Below are positions 18,548 through 26,975 of a stretch of DNA of 64,000 bases, piece after piece (the stretch's first letter is position 1; every line of letters starts with the position of its first letter). The notes below the pieces were generated by a model that was given only the letters and a program-made list of their open reading frames with translations, did not search any database and was not told where the DNA came from. Origin of the DNA: Stigmatella ashevillena (lineage in GTDB: Bacteria; Myxococcota; Myxococcia; Myxococcales; Myxococcaceae). The translations under genes were made by a program, and so were the position numbers. The stretch covers positions 3,048,007-3,112,006 of the forward strand of contig NZ_JAQNDM010000002.1 in the NCBI RefSeq assembly GCF_028368975.1, given 5' to 3'.

Positions 18548-18981
18548 GATCCTCCATGCATTTTTTCTCCAAGCTCATCAAACCCCTGCTGGCCCTGGCG
18601 GCCGCGGGGCTGGCGCTCCAGTCCCAGGGGTGCACCTCGGAGAAAAGCCCCGCGGAGAAAAGCCCCGCGGCCACCTACGCTCCGCCCCCGAAGGCGCGTG
18701 CGCCCGGCGAGGAGCCTCGCGTCATCACCCTCGAGGTGACGGAGAAGGGCTATGAGCCCAGCCCCATCGCCCTCAACAAGGATGAGCCGGTGAAGCTGGT
18801 GGTGACCCGAAAGACGGACCACACGTGCGCCACTGAAATCATCATGAAGGACTACGGCATCAACACGCCGCTGCCGCTGGACACGCCGGTGGAGATCGCC
18901 TTCACCCCGGACAAGACCGGCACCCTGACCTACGGCTGCGCGATGGGTCAGATGATCAGCGGCACGTTCATGGTGGAGTGA
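18544..18981 (+). CDS. Cupredoxin-domain lipoprotein
   Basis: 145 residues. A hydrophobic signal ends at QSQGC, a plausible though weak lipobox. A short linker with a duplicated KSPA unit follows, then a cupredoxin-like domain (about 60-145). Possible copper ligands are His and Cys in DHTCATE and Cys and Met in YGCAMGQM, the pattern of the plastocyanin-like domains of copper and heavy-metal handling proteins. It should sit in the periplasm or outer membrane. Its start overlaps the preceding stop by 4 bases. Confidence 0.8.
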   Translation: MRSSMHFFSKLIKPLLALAAAGLALQSQGCTSEKSPAEKSPAATYAPPPKARAPGEEPRVITLEVTEKGYEPSPIALNKDEPVKLVVTRKTDHTCATEIIMKDYGINTPLPLDTPVEIAFTPDKTGTLTYGCAMGQMISGTFMVE

Positions 18982-19024
18982 GGCCCGGCCCGCCGCCCAG
19001 GAGCGGTGAGGCCAGGCACTTCCA

Positions 19025-21970
19025 ATGAGCAGCGCGGCGGACCTGTTCACACGGCATGTCTTCCTCGACCTCGAAACGACGGGGCTCGACCCGCGCGTGG
19101 ACGAGGTCATCGAGCTGGGGGCCCTCTTCTTCGAACGCGGCCGGGAAGTGCGCCGCATCGCTCGGATGTATGCCCCGTCCCGGCCCCTGCCCATCACCAT
19201 CCGCCGGTTGACGGGCATCGAGGATGCGATGCTCGCCGGCAAGCCCCGCTTCGGAAGCGACCTGGACGAGCTGCGCGAGGCGCTGACCGGCTGGACCGTG
19301 GTGGCGCACAATGCCCCCTTCGAGAAGGGCTTCCTGCCCACGCTGCTGGGCGCCATCCGGGCCCCAGTGCTCGATTCGTGCGAGCTGCTGCACTACCTGC
19401 ACCCAGAGCTGTCCAGCCACTCGCTGGAGGCGATGATGCGCTGGGCCGGGCTCAAGCCGCGCACCACCCACCGCGTGGAGACGGACTGCGAGGCCACCCA
19501 CGCGGTGCTGAGCCGTGCGCTCGAGGGCTGCGTCCGGGAGGGCCGGGCCGACGACATCTCGGACCTGCTCGCCGTCCTGGACCCCCAGGCGCGCGGAGGG
19601 CTGCGGCTGGCCCAGGTGGAGGCAGGAGAAGCCCCGGCGGAGTCGTCTTCGGAAGAGCGCCCCTTGCTGGCGATGCTGCACCGTCTCTGGGAGGCCTGCC
19701 GGGCCACCCCCGTGGCCCTGACGCTGCTAAAGACCGGCGGCTTTCTGCCGGGCCAACCCGAGCGCCTGCGCGCAGGGGGGGCCAAGGCGCCCCCCGAACC
19801 CGAGCCCGAGACGCCCGTGCAACCGGTGCGGGCAGAAGAAGTACAGGCCCTGCTGGGACCTGGAGGCGCGCTGGAGCGCTCGGTGGAGGGGTTCACCAGC
19901 CGGCCCGCGCAGCTCGACATGGCTCAGGCGGTCGCGCGCACCCTCTCCGACGGGGGCCGGCTGGCGGTGGAAGCGGGCACGGGCACGGGCAAGTCGCTGG
20001 CCTACCTGGCCCCGGCAGCGCTGTTCGCCGCACGCAATGGGCGCAAGGTTGGCGTGGCGCCGCACACCAAGACGCTGCAAGACCAGCTCATCGATAAGGA
20101 CCTGCCCCGGCTGCACCGCGCCACGGGCGGCGCCTTTGGCTACGCCCTGCTCAAGGGGCAGACGAACTATGTCTGCCGCCGACGCGCGCTGGATGCCACG
20201 CTGGCGGAGCCGGGAATGCGGCACGAGGCCCGAGCCCCCCGCGCCTACCTGCGGGCCTTCCTGCGCCGCAGCCCGGATGGGGACCTGGACAAGCTGAGCC
20301 ACTGGTTCCGCGAGCGCTTTCCGGTGCTGGGGGCGCTGGTGCCCTCGGTCCGCTCGGAGGCTGCGGCGACCCTGGGCGAGAAGTGTCCGCACCATCGGCG
20401 CTGCTTCTACCACTCAGCGGTGGCCCAGGCGCGGGCCGCCGACGTGCTCGTCATCAACCAGTCCCTGGCGTTCGCTTGGCCGCAGCGCTACCCGAAGCTG
20501 GACCACCTGGTGCTGGACGAGGCGCACGAGGTGGAGGACGTGGCCACCACGGCGCTCACGCTCGAGCTCTCGGACAGCGCCTTCGCCCGGCTCACCGAGC
20601 GGCTCCATGGCCGCGATGGGCGGCATGGCTTCTTCGCGGATCTGCGGCGAGCCCTCGCCGGGACTCGGAAAGCCGAGGGCAAGCTGCTGATGAGCGACGT
20701 GGAGTCCGCCCTCCACACCCTCCTCTCCGCGGCCCGGGATCTGGGGGAGCGGGTGACCGCCCTCTGTGAGCCAGCGGCCACCTCCAGCGAGGACTCGGAC
20801 GAGACAGCCTACGCCCCGGAGCTGCGGGTGACCGACGCCGTGCGGGCCTGGCCCACCTGGGCGCCCGTGCATGAGGGCCTGGGGGACATGCGCGAGGCCC
20901 TGAGGGAACTCCATAAGCTGCTCGCGGTGCGCACCCTGGAGGTGCTCCCCGAGTTGGCGGTGCGGCAACCCGCGCTGGAGCGGGAGCTGTCAGGCGCCGT
21001 CTCCGAGCTGACCGAGCTGACCGGGCTGGCGGAAGAGCTGGCCGGAGAGCCCTCCCGGAGCCGGTGCTATGCGGCCACGGCGGAGCCCAGAAGACATCGG
21101 TGGAGCTTGGGGGCGCAGCCGGTGGACATCTCCTCCTTCGTCTCCACCGATTTCGCGGCGCAGAAGCGGGCGCTGGTGCTCACCTCGGCCACGCTGAGCA
21201 CGGGGCCCGAGAGCCCCTTCGTCCTCAAGCGGCTGGGGCTGCTGGGGCGCAGCGAGACGCCCGCCCCCCAGGTGCTGCGAGCCTCCTCCCCGTTCCAACT
21301 GCACAAGCAGGCCCTCGTGGTGTTGGTGACGGATGCGCCCCGCGCGCACGAGGAGCCGTTCATCGAGTGGGCCGCCATCCGCATCTCCGGGCTCGCCCAG
21401 GTCATGGGAGGCCGGGTGCTGGGCCTGTTCGCCTCCACCCGGCGCATGGAGCGCATCGCGCGAGAGGTTCAAACGCGGCTGGACCCCTGGGGCATCGAGG
21501 TGATGCGGCAGACCCGCGGACACGGCCGCTCCCTGGCGGCACGCCAGGAGCGGGACTCGGGCACGGTGCTGCTGGGAACCAAGAGCTTCTGGCAGGGGGT
21601 GGACATCCCCGGCCGGGGCGTGGCGTGCGTCTTCATCGACAAGCTGCCGTTGGAGCCCGCCTCCCGGCCGCTGGTGGCCGCCCGCGAGGAGACGCTGGCC
21701 CGGGGCGGCAACGAGTACCTGGGTTTCCTCCAGTACCGGATGCCCCGGGCGTTGCTGCTGCTCCGGCAGGGCGTCGGGCGGCTCATCCGCTCCCAGGGGG
21801 ACCGGGGGGTGGTGGTGATCGCCGATCCGGGCCACCCGAGCTACCGCCAGCACCTCCTCGAGGCGCTGGCCGGCTACCGGGTGGAGGCCCTGCCCTGGGC
21901 CCAGGCCCGGCTGAAGCTCCACGCGGGGCTCCAGGAGATGGGGCTCACGGTCGAGCGCCACCGCCCGTGA
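19025..21970 (+). CDS. dinG: DinG-type helicase fused to DnaQ-like exonuclease
   Basis: 981 residues. The N-terminal DEDDh exonuclease (about 10-175) shows DLETTG, AHNAPFEKGF and HRVETD. The XPD/DinG superfamily 2 helicase follows, with Walker A EAGTGTGKS, the DEAH box VLDEAHE, VLTSATLS, SFWQGVDIPG and QGVGRLIRS. The iron-sulfur region keeps C384 (NYVCRR), C454 and C460 (KCPHHRRC), but the position of the fourth ligand (the E. coli DinG C194 equivalent) is T449. Exonuclease-DinG fusions are known in Firmicutes. Likely a 5'-3' DNA helicase or nuclease in repair. Convergent with the HAMP gene, 12 bases apart. Confidence 0.92.
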   Translation: MSSAADLFTRHVFLDLETTGLDPRVDEVIELGALFFERGREVRRIARMYAPSRPLPITIRRLTGIEDAMLAGKPRFGSDLDELREALTGWTVVAHNAPFEKGFLPTLLGAIRAPVLDSCELLHYLHPELSSHSLEAMMRWAGLKPRTTHRVETDCEATHAVLSRALEGCVREGRADDISDLLAVLDPQARGGLRLAQVEAGEAPAESSSEERPLLAMLHRLWEACRATPVALTLLKTGGFLPGQPERLRAGGAKAPPEPEPETPVQPVRAEEVQALLGPGGALERSVEGFTSRPAQLDMAQAVARTLSDGGRLAVEAGTGTGKSLAYLAPAALFAARNGRKVGVAPHTKTLQDQLIDKDLPRLHRATGGAFGYALLKGQTNYVCRRRALDATLAEPGMRHEARAPRAYLRAFLRRSPDGDLDKLSHWFRERFPVLGALVPSVRSEAAATLGEKCPHHRRCFYHSAVAQARAADVLVINQSLAFAWPQRYPKLDHLVLDEAHEVEDVATTALTLELSDSAFARLTERLHGRDGRHGFFADLRRALAGTRKAEGKLLMSDVESALHTLLSAARDLGERVTALCEPAATSSEDSDETAYAPELRVTDAVRAWPTWAPVHEGLGDMREALRELHKLLAVRTLEVLPELAVRQPALERELSGAVSELTELTGLAEELAGEPSRSRCYAATAEPRRHRWSLGAQPVDISSFVSTDFAAQKRALVLTSATLSTGPESPFVLKRLGLLGRSETPAPQVLRASSPFQLHKQALVVLVTDAPRAHEEPFIEWAAIRISGLAQVMGGRVLGLFASTRRMERIAREVQTRLDPWGIEVMRQTRGHGRSLAARQERDSGTVLLGTKSFWQGVDIPGRGVACVFIDKLPLEPASRPLVAAREETLARGGNEYLGFLQYRMPRALLLLRQGVGRLIRSQGDRGVVVIADPGHPSYRQHLLEALAGYRVEALPWAQARLKLHAGLQEMGLTVERHRP

Positions 21971-21982
21971 GCCGCCAGAGCC

Positions 21983-22711
21983 CTACAACCGGGCGCGGAA
22001 CCGGCTCTCCAGCCCCTTGAGGTCCTCCACCCAGTCTCCCTGAATGCCCTGTTGCTTGGCGCGATCCAGCGCGTGCTGAAGCACCAGGACATCGTCCTCC
22101 TGCTGCTTGCGCAGCCCGGCGATCATGTTCCGCGTCGCATCGAAGATGTCCTTCAGCTCGTCCTTCTCGCGCAGGCCGTAGGGCGGCGGGCGAAACTGCC
22201 CCGCGGACACGTCGTTCACCATGCGCCGGATGCGCATGAGCGGCCCAGCCACCCGGTGGGTCAACACGATGGTGGTCAGGGAGATGATGACGATGAACCC
22301 AATCAGACACCCCACGAACACCAGCCACATCAGCCGCTGGCGGCGCACCAATTCCGTGCCCTGCGCGGCGACGGCGGCCCGCTCCGCCTCGTAGCGCTCG
22401 TCGATGGCCCGGGACGTGGCCTGGAGCTGCGCCACGAAGACCGGATCCCCCATCTTCTGGAGCAGCTCATTGGACAGCGTGGCGTTGGACAGCTCTCGGC
22501 TGGCCTGGGCGGCGAGCGAGCGGGCATTCAAGGAGGCACTGGCCTCGTTCACCAGCGCCTGCGCGCTCTGGAAGAGGAAGGCCCCCAGCAGCGCCGCCAA
22601 CACCATCGACACGGAGACCAGGTAGATGGCGAACTTGAACTGGACGCGCGGCTCGATGAGGAAGTTGCGCCACCGGCGCTTCTTGCTGGGATCCTGGGGG
22701 TACTTGGACAT
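21983..22711 (-). CDS. HAMP-domain membrane protein without output domain
   Basis: 242 residues. A basic cytoplasmic N-terminus and two membrane helices (about 25-50 and 128-150) flank a periplasmic helical loop of about 75 residues. A HAMP domain (LTHRVAGPLMRIRRMVNDVSAG) follows, and then only a helical stretch of about 60 residues. No kinase, methyl-accepting or cyclase domain follows the HAMP, so it may signal through a partner. It lies 3 bases after the HEAT-repeat gene, clearly one operon. Confidence 0.8.
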   Translation of the reverse strand: MSKYPQDPSKKRRWRNFLIEPRVQFKFAIYLVSVSMVLAALLGAFLFQSAQALVNEASASLNARSLAAQASRELSNATLSNELLQKMGDPVFVAQLQATSRAIDERYEAERAAVAAQGTELVRRQRLMWLVFVGCLIGFIVIISLTTIVLTHRVAGPLMRIRRMVNDVSAGQFRPPPYGLREKDELKDIFDATRNMIAGLRKQQEDDVLVLQHALDRAKQQGIQGDWVEDLKGLESRFRARL

Positions 22712-22714
22712 GAA

Positions 22715-23446
22715 TCAAGTGCTCCACTCGAAGGTTGACGCGACCTCCTCGATGGCCTTGGGGACCAGCGCCTTGAGGAGTTCCGCGGGTTCGGCTCCGG
22801 CCGCCTGCACTTCCACCTGCCCGAGCAGCGCCAGATCCGGATAGCTGAGACAGAGGATGGCAATGCGCAGGCCCCCTCCCTCGGTGGCTTGGACCTGCGC
22901 GCTGAGCCGGTACCCGGTAATACCGTGCTTCTGGAGGACGCCCTGGGCGGCCTTCTTCGGCTCCTTCCGGGGCGCCAGCTTCGCGCCGCGGAGGACCAGG
23001 CGGCGCTTGAGACGCTCCTCCGTGGCCTTCAACAACTCCGGCGTCAGCTTGCCGGTGGTGTCCTTCACGCCCTCCAGGTCGACATACAAGCGTGGAGGGC
23101 GGGACTGGAAGTCCTCCAACGCCTTGATGGCATCGCGGATGGCCCCCAGGGTGGCCGCGTCCGCCTCGTGGTGCGCCTTCAGGCACTCCAGCCCGGCGTT
23201 CTCCCGGAGCGTCGCCAACCCCTTGGCCGCCGCCGCCCGGACCACCTCGCTGGCGTCCTTGAGCCCGGCGCACAGGGGCCCCACCGCCTCGGGCTCCTCG
23301 GTAGCCCCGAGCACCAGCGCCGCCTGGGAGCGAACACGTGGATCCTTGCCCTTCTCCAACTGCCGGCTCAGGAAGGCCACGCGCGAATCCACCTGCGCCA
23401 AGGCAGGCAGGGTCAACAGCAAGAGCGCGATGAAAAGAAACCGCAT
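22715..23446 (-). CDS. Secreted HEAT-repeat protein
   Basis: 243 residues from ATG 23446. It has a Sec signal peptide (MRFLFIALLLLTLPALA|Q) and two or three HEAT-like helical repeats (about 35-110; LVLGATEEPEAVGPLCAGL and similar). The C-terminal alpha/beta part (about 115-243) is unrecognised but contains paired strand-like stretches. It is probably periplasmic. Co-transcribed with the HAMP protein downstream, so it could be its periplasmic partner (inference). Divergent from alaS with a 179-base gap. Confidence 0.75.
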   Translation of the reverse strand: MRFLFIALLLLTLPALAQVDSRVAFLSRQLEKGKDPRVRSQAALVLGATEEPEAVGPLCAGLKDASEVVRAAAAKGLATLRENAGLECLKAHHEADAATLGAIRDAIKALEDFQSRPPRLYVDLEGVKDTTGKLTPELLKATEERLKRRLVLRGAKLAPRKEPKKAAQGVLQKHGITGYRLSAQVQATEGGGLRIAILCLSYPDLALLGQVEVQAAGAEPAELLKALVPKAIEEVASTFEWST

Positions 23447-23625
23447 GGATGTGCACCACTCTAGCTCGCCTGACCGCACTCGCGGTGAGGAACGCCGAGA
23501 CTTCCCTACCCTCGCCCAGCACGAGGTAACCCCCGGTCCCACCTTCACGCTTGACCGCTGCCCCCCCGGGTACCCAGGGACCAAGAACTCCTGCGAAGCG
23601 GGCTCTTGTGGCATATACCCACACC

Positions 23626-26319
23626 ATGCCTTCCGCCCTGACTGCGTCCCAAATCCGCGAGGCGTTCCTCAAGTTCTTCGAGGAGCGCGGCCACCGCCGT
23701 CTTGCCTCCTCCCCACTGGTTCCCCAGAACGATCCGACCCTGCTCTTCACCAACGCGGGCATGGTGCAGTTCAAGGACGTCTTCACCGGCCGCGAAAAGC
23801 GTGACTACTCCCGCGCCACCACCTCCCAGAAATGCGTGCGCGCGGGCGGCAAGCACAACGATCTCGACAACGTGGGCTACACCGCCCGCCACCATACGTT
23901 CTTCGAGATGCTCGGCAACTTCTCCTTCGGCGACTACTTCAAGGCCGAGGCCATTGCCTATGCCTGGGAGTTCGTCACCCGGACGCTGGGGCTGCCCACG
24001 GACCGGCTGGCGGTCACCGTCTTCAACGGCGAGCAGGGCATCCCCTGGGACGAGGAGGCCTTCGAGCTGTGGGCCCAGCAGGGGGTCGCGCGCGACCGCA
24101 TCCTGAAGCTGGGCTACAAGGACAACTTCTGGGCCATGGGGGACACCGGCCCGTGTGGCCCGTGTTCGGAGATTCACTTCCACCAGGGCGATGACATCCC
24201 CTGTTCCGAGGCGGCCGCGGGTCGGCCGTGCCAAGGCGTGGCGTGTGATTGCGACCGCTGGCTGGAGATCTGGAACCTGGTGTTCATGCAGTTCGAGCGC
24301 AAGGAGAAGGACGCGCCGCTCATCCCCCTGCCCAAGCCGTCCATCGACACCGGGGCGGGCCTGGAGCGCATCGCCTCCGTCGTCCAGGGCAAGCGCTCCA
24401 ACTACGACACGGACCTGTTCCAGGGAATCCTGGGGCGCGTGAGCGAGCTGGTGGGCAAGCCCTACACGCAGGAGGGGGGCGCCTCCCTGCGCGTCATCGC
24501 CGACCACAGCCGCGCGGCCGCGTTCCTCATCTCCGACGGCGTGCAGCCCTCCAACGAGGGCCGCGGCTATGTGCTGCGCCGGATCATGCGCCGGGCCATC
24601 CGCCACGGCTCGCAGCTGAGCCTGGACGAGGTGTTCTTCTTCAAGGTGGTGGATCGCGTCATCGAGCTGATGAGCGATGCCTATCCCGAGCTGCGCGAGG
24701 GCCGCACCTTCGTCCTCGAGGTCTGCCGCCACGAGGAGGAGACGTTCCGGCGGACGCTCGATCGGGGCATGAAGCTCATCGATGAGGGCATCGCCAAGCT
24801 CAAGCAGGCTGGAGCGCAGAAGCTGTCGGGCGCCGAGGTCTTCTACCTGCACGGCACCTACGGCTTCCCGTGGGACCTGACGCAGATCATCCTGCGTGAG
24901 CGCGGCTTCGACGCGGACCTGGACGGCTTCTGGAAGGAGATGGAGAAGGAAGCCGACAAGAACAAGTTCGGCGGCTCGGGCGAGAAGGCGGTCAGCACCC
25001 TCTACCAGACGCTGGCGGAGCGCCTGGGGCCCTCCGAGTTCCTCGGCTACGACGGAGAGGGGCACGAGGGCGAGGGCTCCGTGCGCGCCATCCTCAAGGA
25101 TGGGCACGAGGTCGGCCAGGCCACCGCGGGCGAGACGGTGGAGCTCGTGCTGGACCGCACCCCCTTCTACGGTGAGTCCGGCGGCCAGCAGGGCGACACC
25201 GGGCAGATCACCGGCCATGGCGGCAAGGCCGTGGCAGAGGTGCAGGACGTGCAGCGCCCCGTCCCGGGCCTCATCGTCCACCAGGTGCAGGTGAAGGAGG
25301 GCACCTTCCAGACCGGCGAGATGGTGCAAGCGGGCGTGGACAACCAGCGGCGCAAGTCCATCCGCGCCAACCACTCGGCCACGCACCTGCTGCACAAGGC
25401 GCTCAAGATGGTGCTGGGCGACCACGTGAAGCAGGCCGGCTCCGTGGTGGCCCCGGACTTCCTGCGCTTCGACTTCTCGCACTTCTCCGTGCCCACCCCC
25501 GAGCAGCTCGAGCAGGTGGAGGACCTCGTCAACACCTGGGTTCGGGAGAACACCGAGGCCCAGACGCGCCTCATGAAGCTGGACGAGGCGAAGAAGTCCG
25601 GAGCGGTGGCCATGTTCGGTGAGAAGTACGGGGAGACCGTCCGCGTCGTCACCGTGCACCCCCAGTCCACCGAGCTCTGCGGCGGCACGCACGTGCGGCG
25701 CAGCGGCGACATCGGGCTCTTCAAGATCCTCAGCGAGGGCGGCATCGCCTCGGGCGTGCGGCGCATCACCGCCGTGACGGGCGTGGGCGCGCTCCAGTAC
25801 CTGCGGGAGACGGAGCGCGAGCTGCGCAAGGCGGCCGACCTGCTGAAGACCAGCCCCAAGGAGCTGTCCAAGCGCGTGGAGGCCACGCAGAAGCGCGTGA
25901 AGGAGCTGGAGCGGAAGGTCGAGGAGGTGGCGGTCAAGGCCCAGACGGCCTCCAACAAGGATGTGCTGGAGCAGGCGCGCGAGGTGAACGGCATGAAGGT
26001 GCTGGCCATCCGCGTGGACCCGGCCGATGACAAGATCTACCGCGGGCTGGCCGACCAGCTCCGGGACCGGATCCGCTCGGGCGTGGTGGCCATCGGTGGC
26101 GAGAAGGACGGCAAGGCACTCATCCTCGTGGCCGTCACCAAGGACGTGGTGGAGAAGGGCATCAGCGCGGGAAACCTCGTCCGGGAGATGGCCAAGGAGG
26201 TGGGCGGCAAGGGCGGCGGCAAGGCGGACATGGCGCAGGCCGGCGGTCCGGATCCGTCCAAGCTCCCCGCGGCGCTCGACAAGCTCTATGAGCTGACGAA
26301 GGGCACGGGCGCGGCATGA
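23626..26319 (+). CDS. alaS: Alanyl-tRNA synthetase
   Basis: 897 residues, the full class II AlaRS length. The catalytic domain has FTNAGMVQFKD and the class II motifs. The editing domain has the zinc motif HSATHLLH plus CGGTH, so mischarged Ser/Gly-tRNA can be cleared. A C-terminal oligomerisation region with coiled coil (about 740-800) and the C-Ala domain (GGKGGGKADMAQAGG) follow. The start is ATG 23626, giving MPSALTASQIREAFLKFF; 25 residues of open frame upstream are not conserved in style. The stop overlaps the next lipoprotein start (ATGA). Confidence 0.97.
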   Translation: MPSALTASQIREAFLKFFEERGHRRLASSPLVPQNDPTLLFTNAGMVQFKDVFTGREKRDYSRATTSQKCVRAGGKHNDLDNVGYTARHHTFFEMLGNFSFGDYFKAEAIAYAWEFVTRTLGLPTDRLAVTVFNGEQGIPWDEEAFELWAQQGVARDRILKLGYKDNFWAMGDTGPCGPCSEIHFHQGDDIPCSEAAAGRPCQGVACDCDRWLEIWNLVFMQFERKEKDAPLIPLPKPSIDTGAGLERIASVVQGKRSNYDTDLFQGILGRVSELVGKPYTQEGGASLRVIADHSRAAAFLISDGVQPSNEGRGYVLRRIMRRAIRHGSQLSLDEVFFFKVVDRVIELMSDAYPELREGRTFVLEVCRHEEETFRRTLDRGMKLIDEGIAKLKQAGAQKLSGAEVFYLHGTYGFPWDLTQIILRERGFDADLDGFWKEMEKEADKNKFGGSGEKAVSTLYQTLAERLGPSEFLGYDGEGHEGEGSVRAILKDGHEVGQATAGETVELVLDRTPFYGESGGQQGDTGQITGHGGKAVAEVQDVQRPVPGLIVHQVQVKEGTFQTGEMVQAGVDNQRRKSIRANHSATHLLHKALKMVLGDHVKQAGSVVAPDFLRFDFSHFSVPTPEQLEQVEDLVNTWVRENTEAQTRLMKLDEAKKSGAVAMFGEKYGETVRVVTVHPQSTELCGGTHVRRSGDIGLFKILSEGGIASGVRRITAVTGVGALQYLRETERELRKAADLLKTSPKELSKRVEATQKRVKELERKVEEVAVKAQTASNKDVLEQAREVNGMKVLAIRVDPADDKIYRGLADQLRDRIRSGVVAIGGEKDGKALILVAVTKDVVEKGISAGNLVREMAKEVGGKGGGKADMAQAGGPDPSKLPAALDKLYELTKGTGAA

Positions 26320-26954
26320 GCCTGAGAGCCCCCCTGGCGCCCCTCTTGCTGACGGCGGCCCTCGTGGGGGGCTGTCCGAAGGAGGAGGTGCCTCCCTCGG
26401 AAGACCGCACGCTCTCCAAGTTGCGGGCCGAGGTGGACCGCGTGGGCCGGGGCGGAACGCCTTCGGGTCCTCCGCGGGCCACCGCGGCTGCCGAGGACCC
26501 CCACTCAACCCTCGCGGGCCTGGCCTCGGGCCAGGAGTACACCCAGAAGCAGAAGCTGTTCCCACCCGAGCCGAACGAGACCGTGCACGTGGGCACGGTG
26601 GCCGTGAAGCTCATGGGCCTGGAGGCCTCGCACGGCGTCCAGGGCTCGGGGAAAGTGGCGCTCACCTCCGAGGAGCTGTTCCTGCGCATTCAACTCATCG
26701 CCCAGAACGTGGGGGCAACGGCCACCCCCCTCGCGATGGACCAGGTGAAGCTGGTGGATCCCGCGGGCCAGGAGCATTCCGTGGCCCGGGACGTCCAGAT
26801 CGTCGCCGGCACGCGGGAGTTGCAGCGCACCTGGAGCCCGGAAGAGCGCTCCGAGGTGATCCTCTTCTTCGAAGTTCCCCCCTCGGCCCTGGGTGCTGGA
26901 CTGACGCTGGTGCTTCCCTCCACCAGCGGAGATGTCCGCCTCGCGCTCCAGTGA
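26316..26954 (+). CDS. Lipoprotein with DUF4352-like beta domain
   Basis: 212 residues. The signal peptide has lipobox LVGGC. A low-complexity charged or proline linker to about residue 75 precedes a beta-sandwich-like domain (VGTVAVKLMG, FLRIQLIAQNVG, MDQVKLVDPAG, VILFFEVPPSAL), the strand order seen in DUF4352/telokin-like extracellular domains. Translationally coupled to alaS by a 4-base overlap and followed 21 bases later by the PilZ-Hsp70 gene. Function unknown. Confidence 0.78.
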   Translation: MSLRAPLAPLLLTAALVGGCPKEEVPPSEDRTLSKLRAEVDRVGRGGTPSGPPRATAAAEDPHSTLAGLASGQEYTQKQKLFPPEPNETVHVGTVAVKLMGLEASHGVQGSGKVALTSEELFLRIQLIAQNVGATATPLAMDQVKLVDPAGQEHSVARDVQIVAGTRELQRTWSPEERSEVILFFEVPPSALGAGLTLVLPSTSGDVRLALQ

Positions 26955-26975
26955 ACTCTCCGTGAGGCGTCAACG

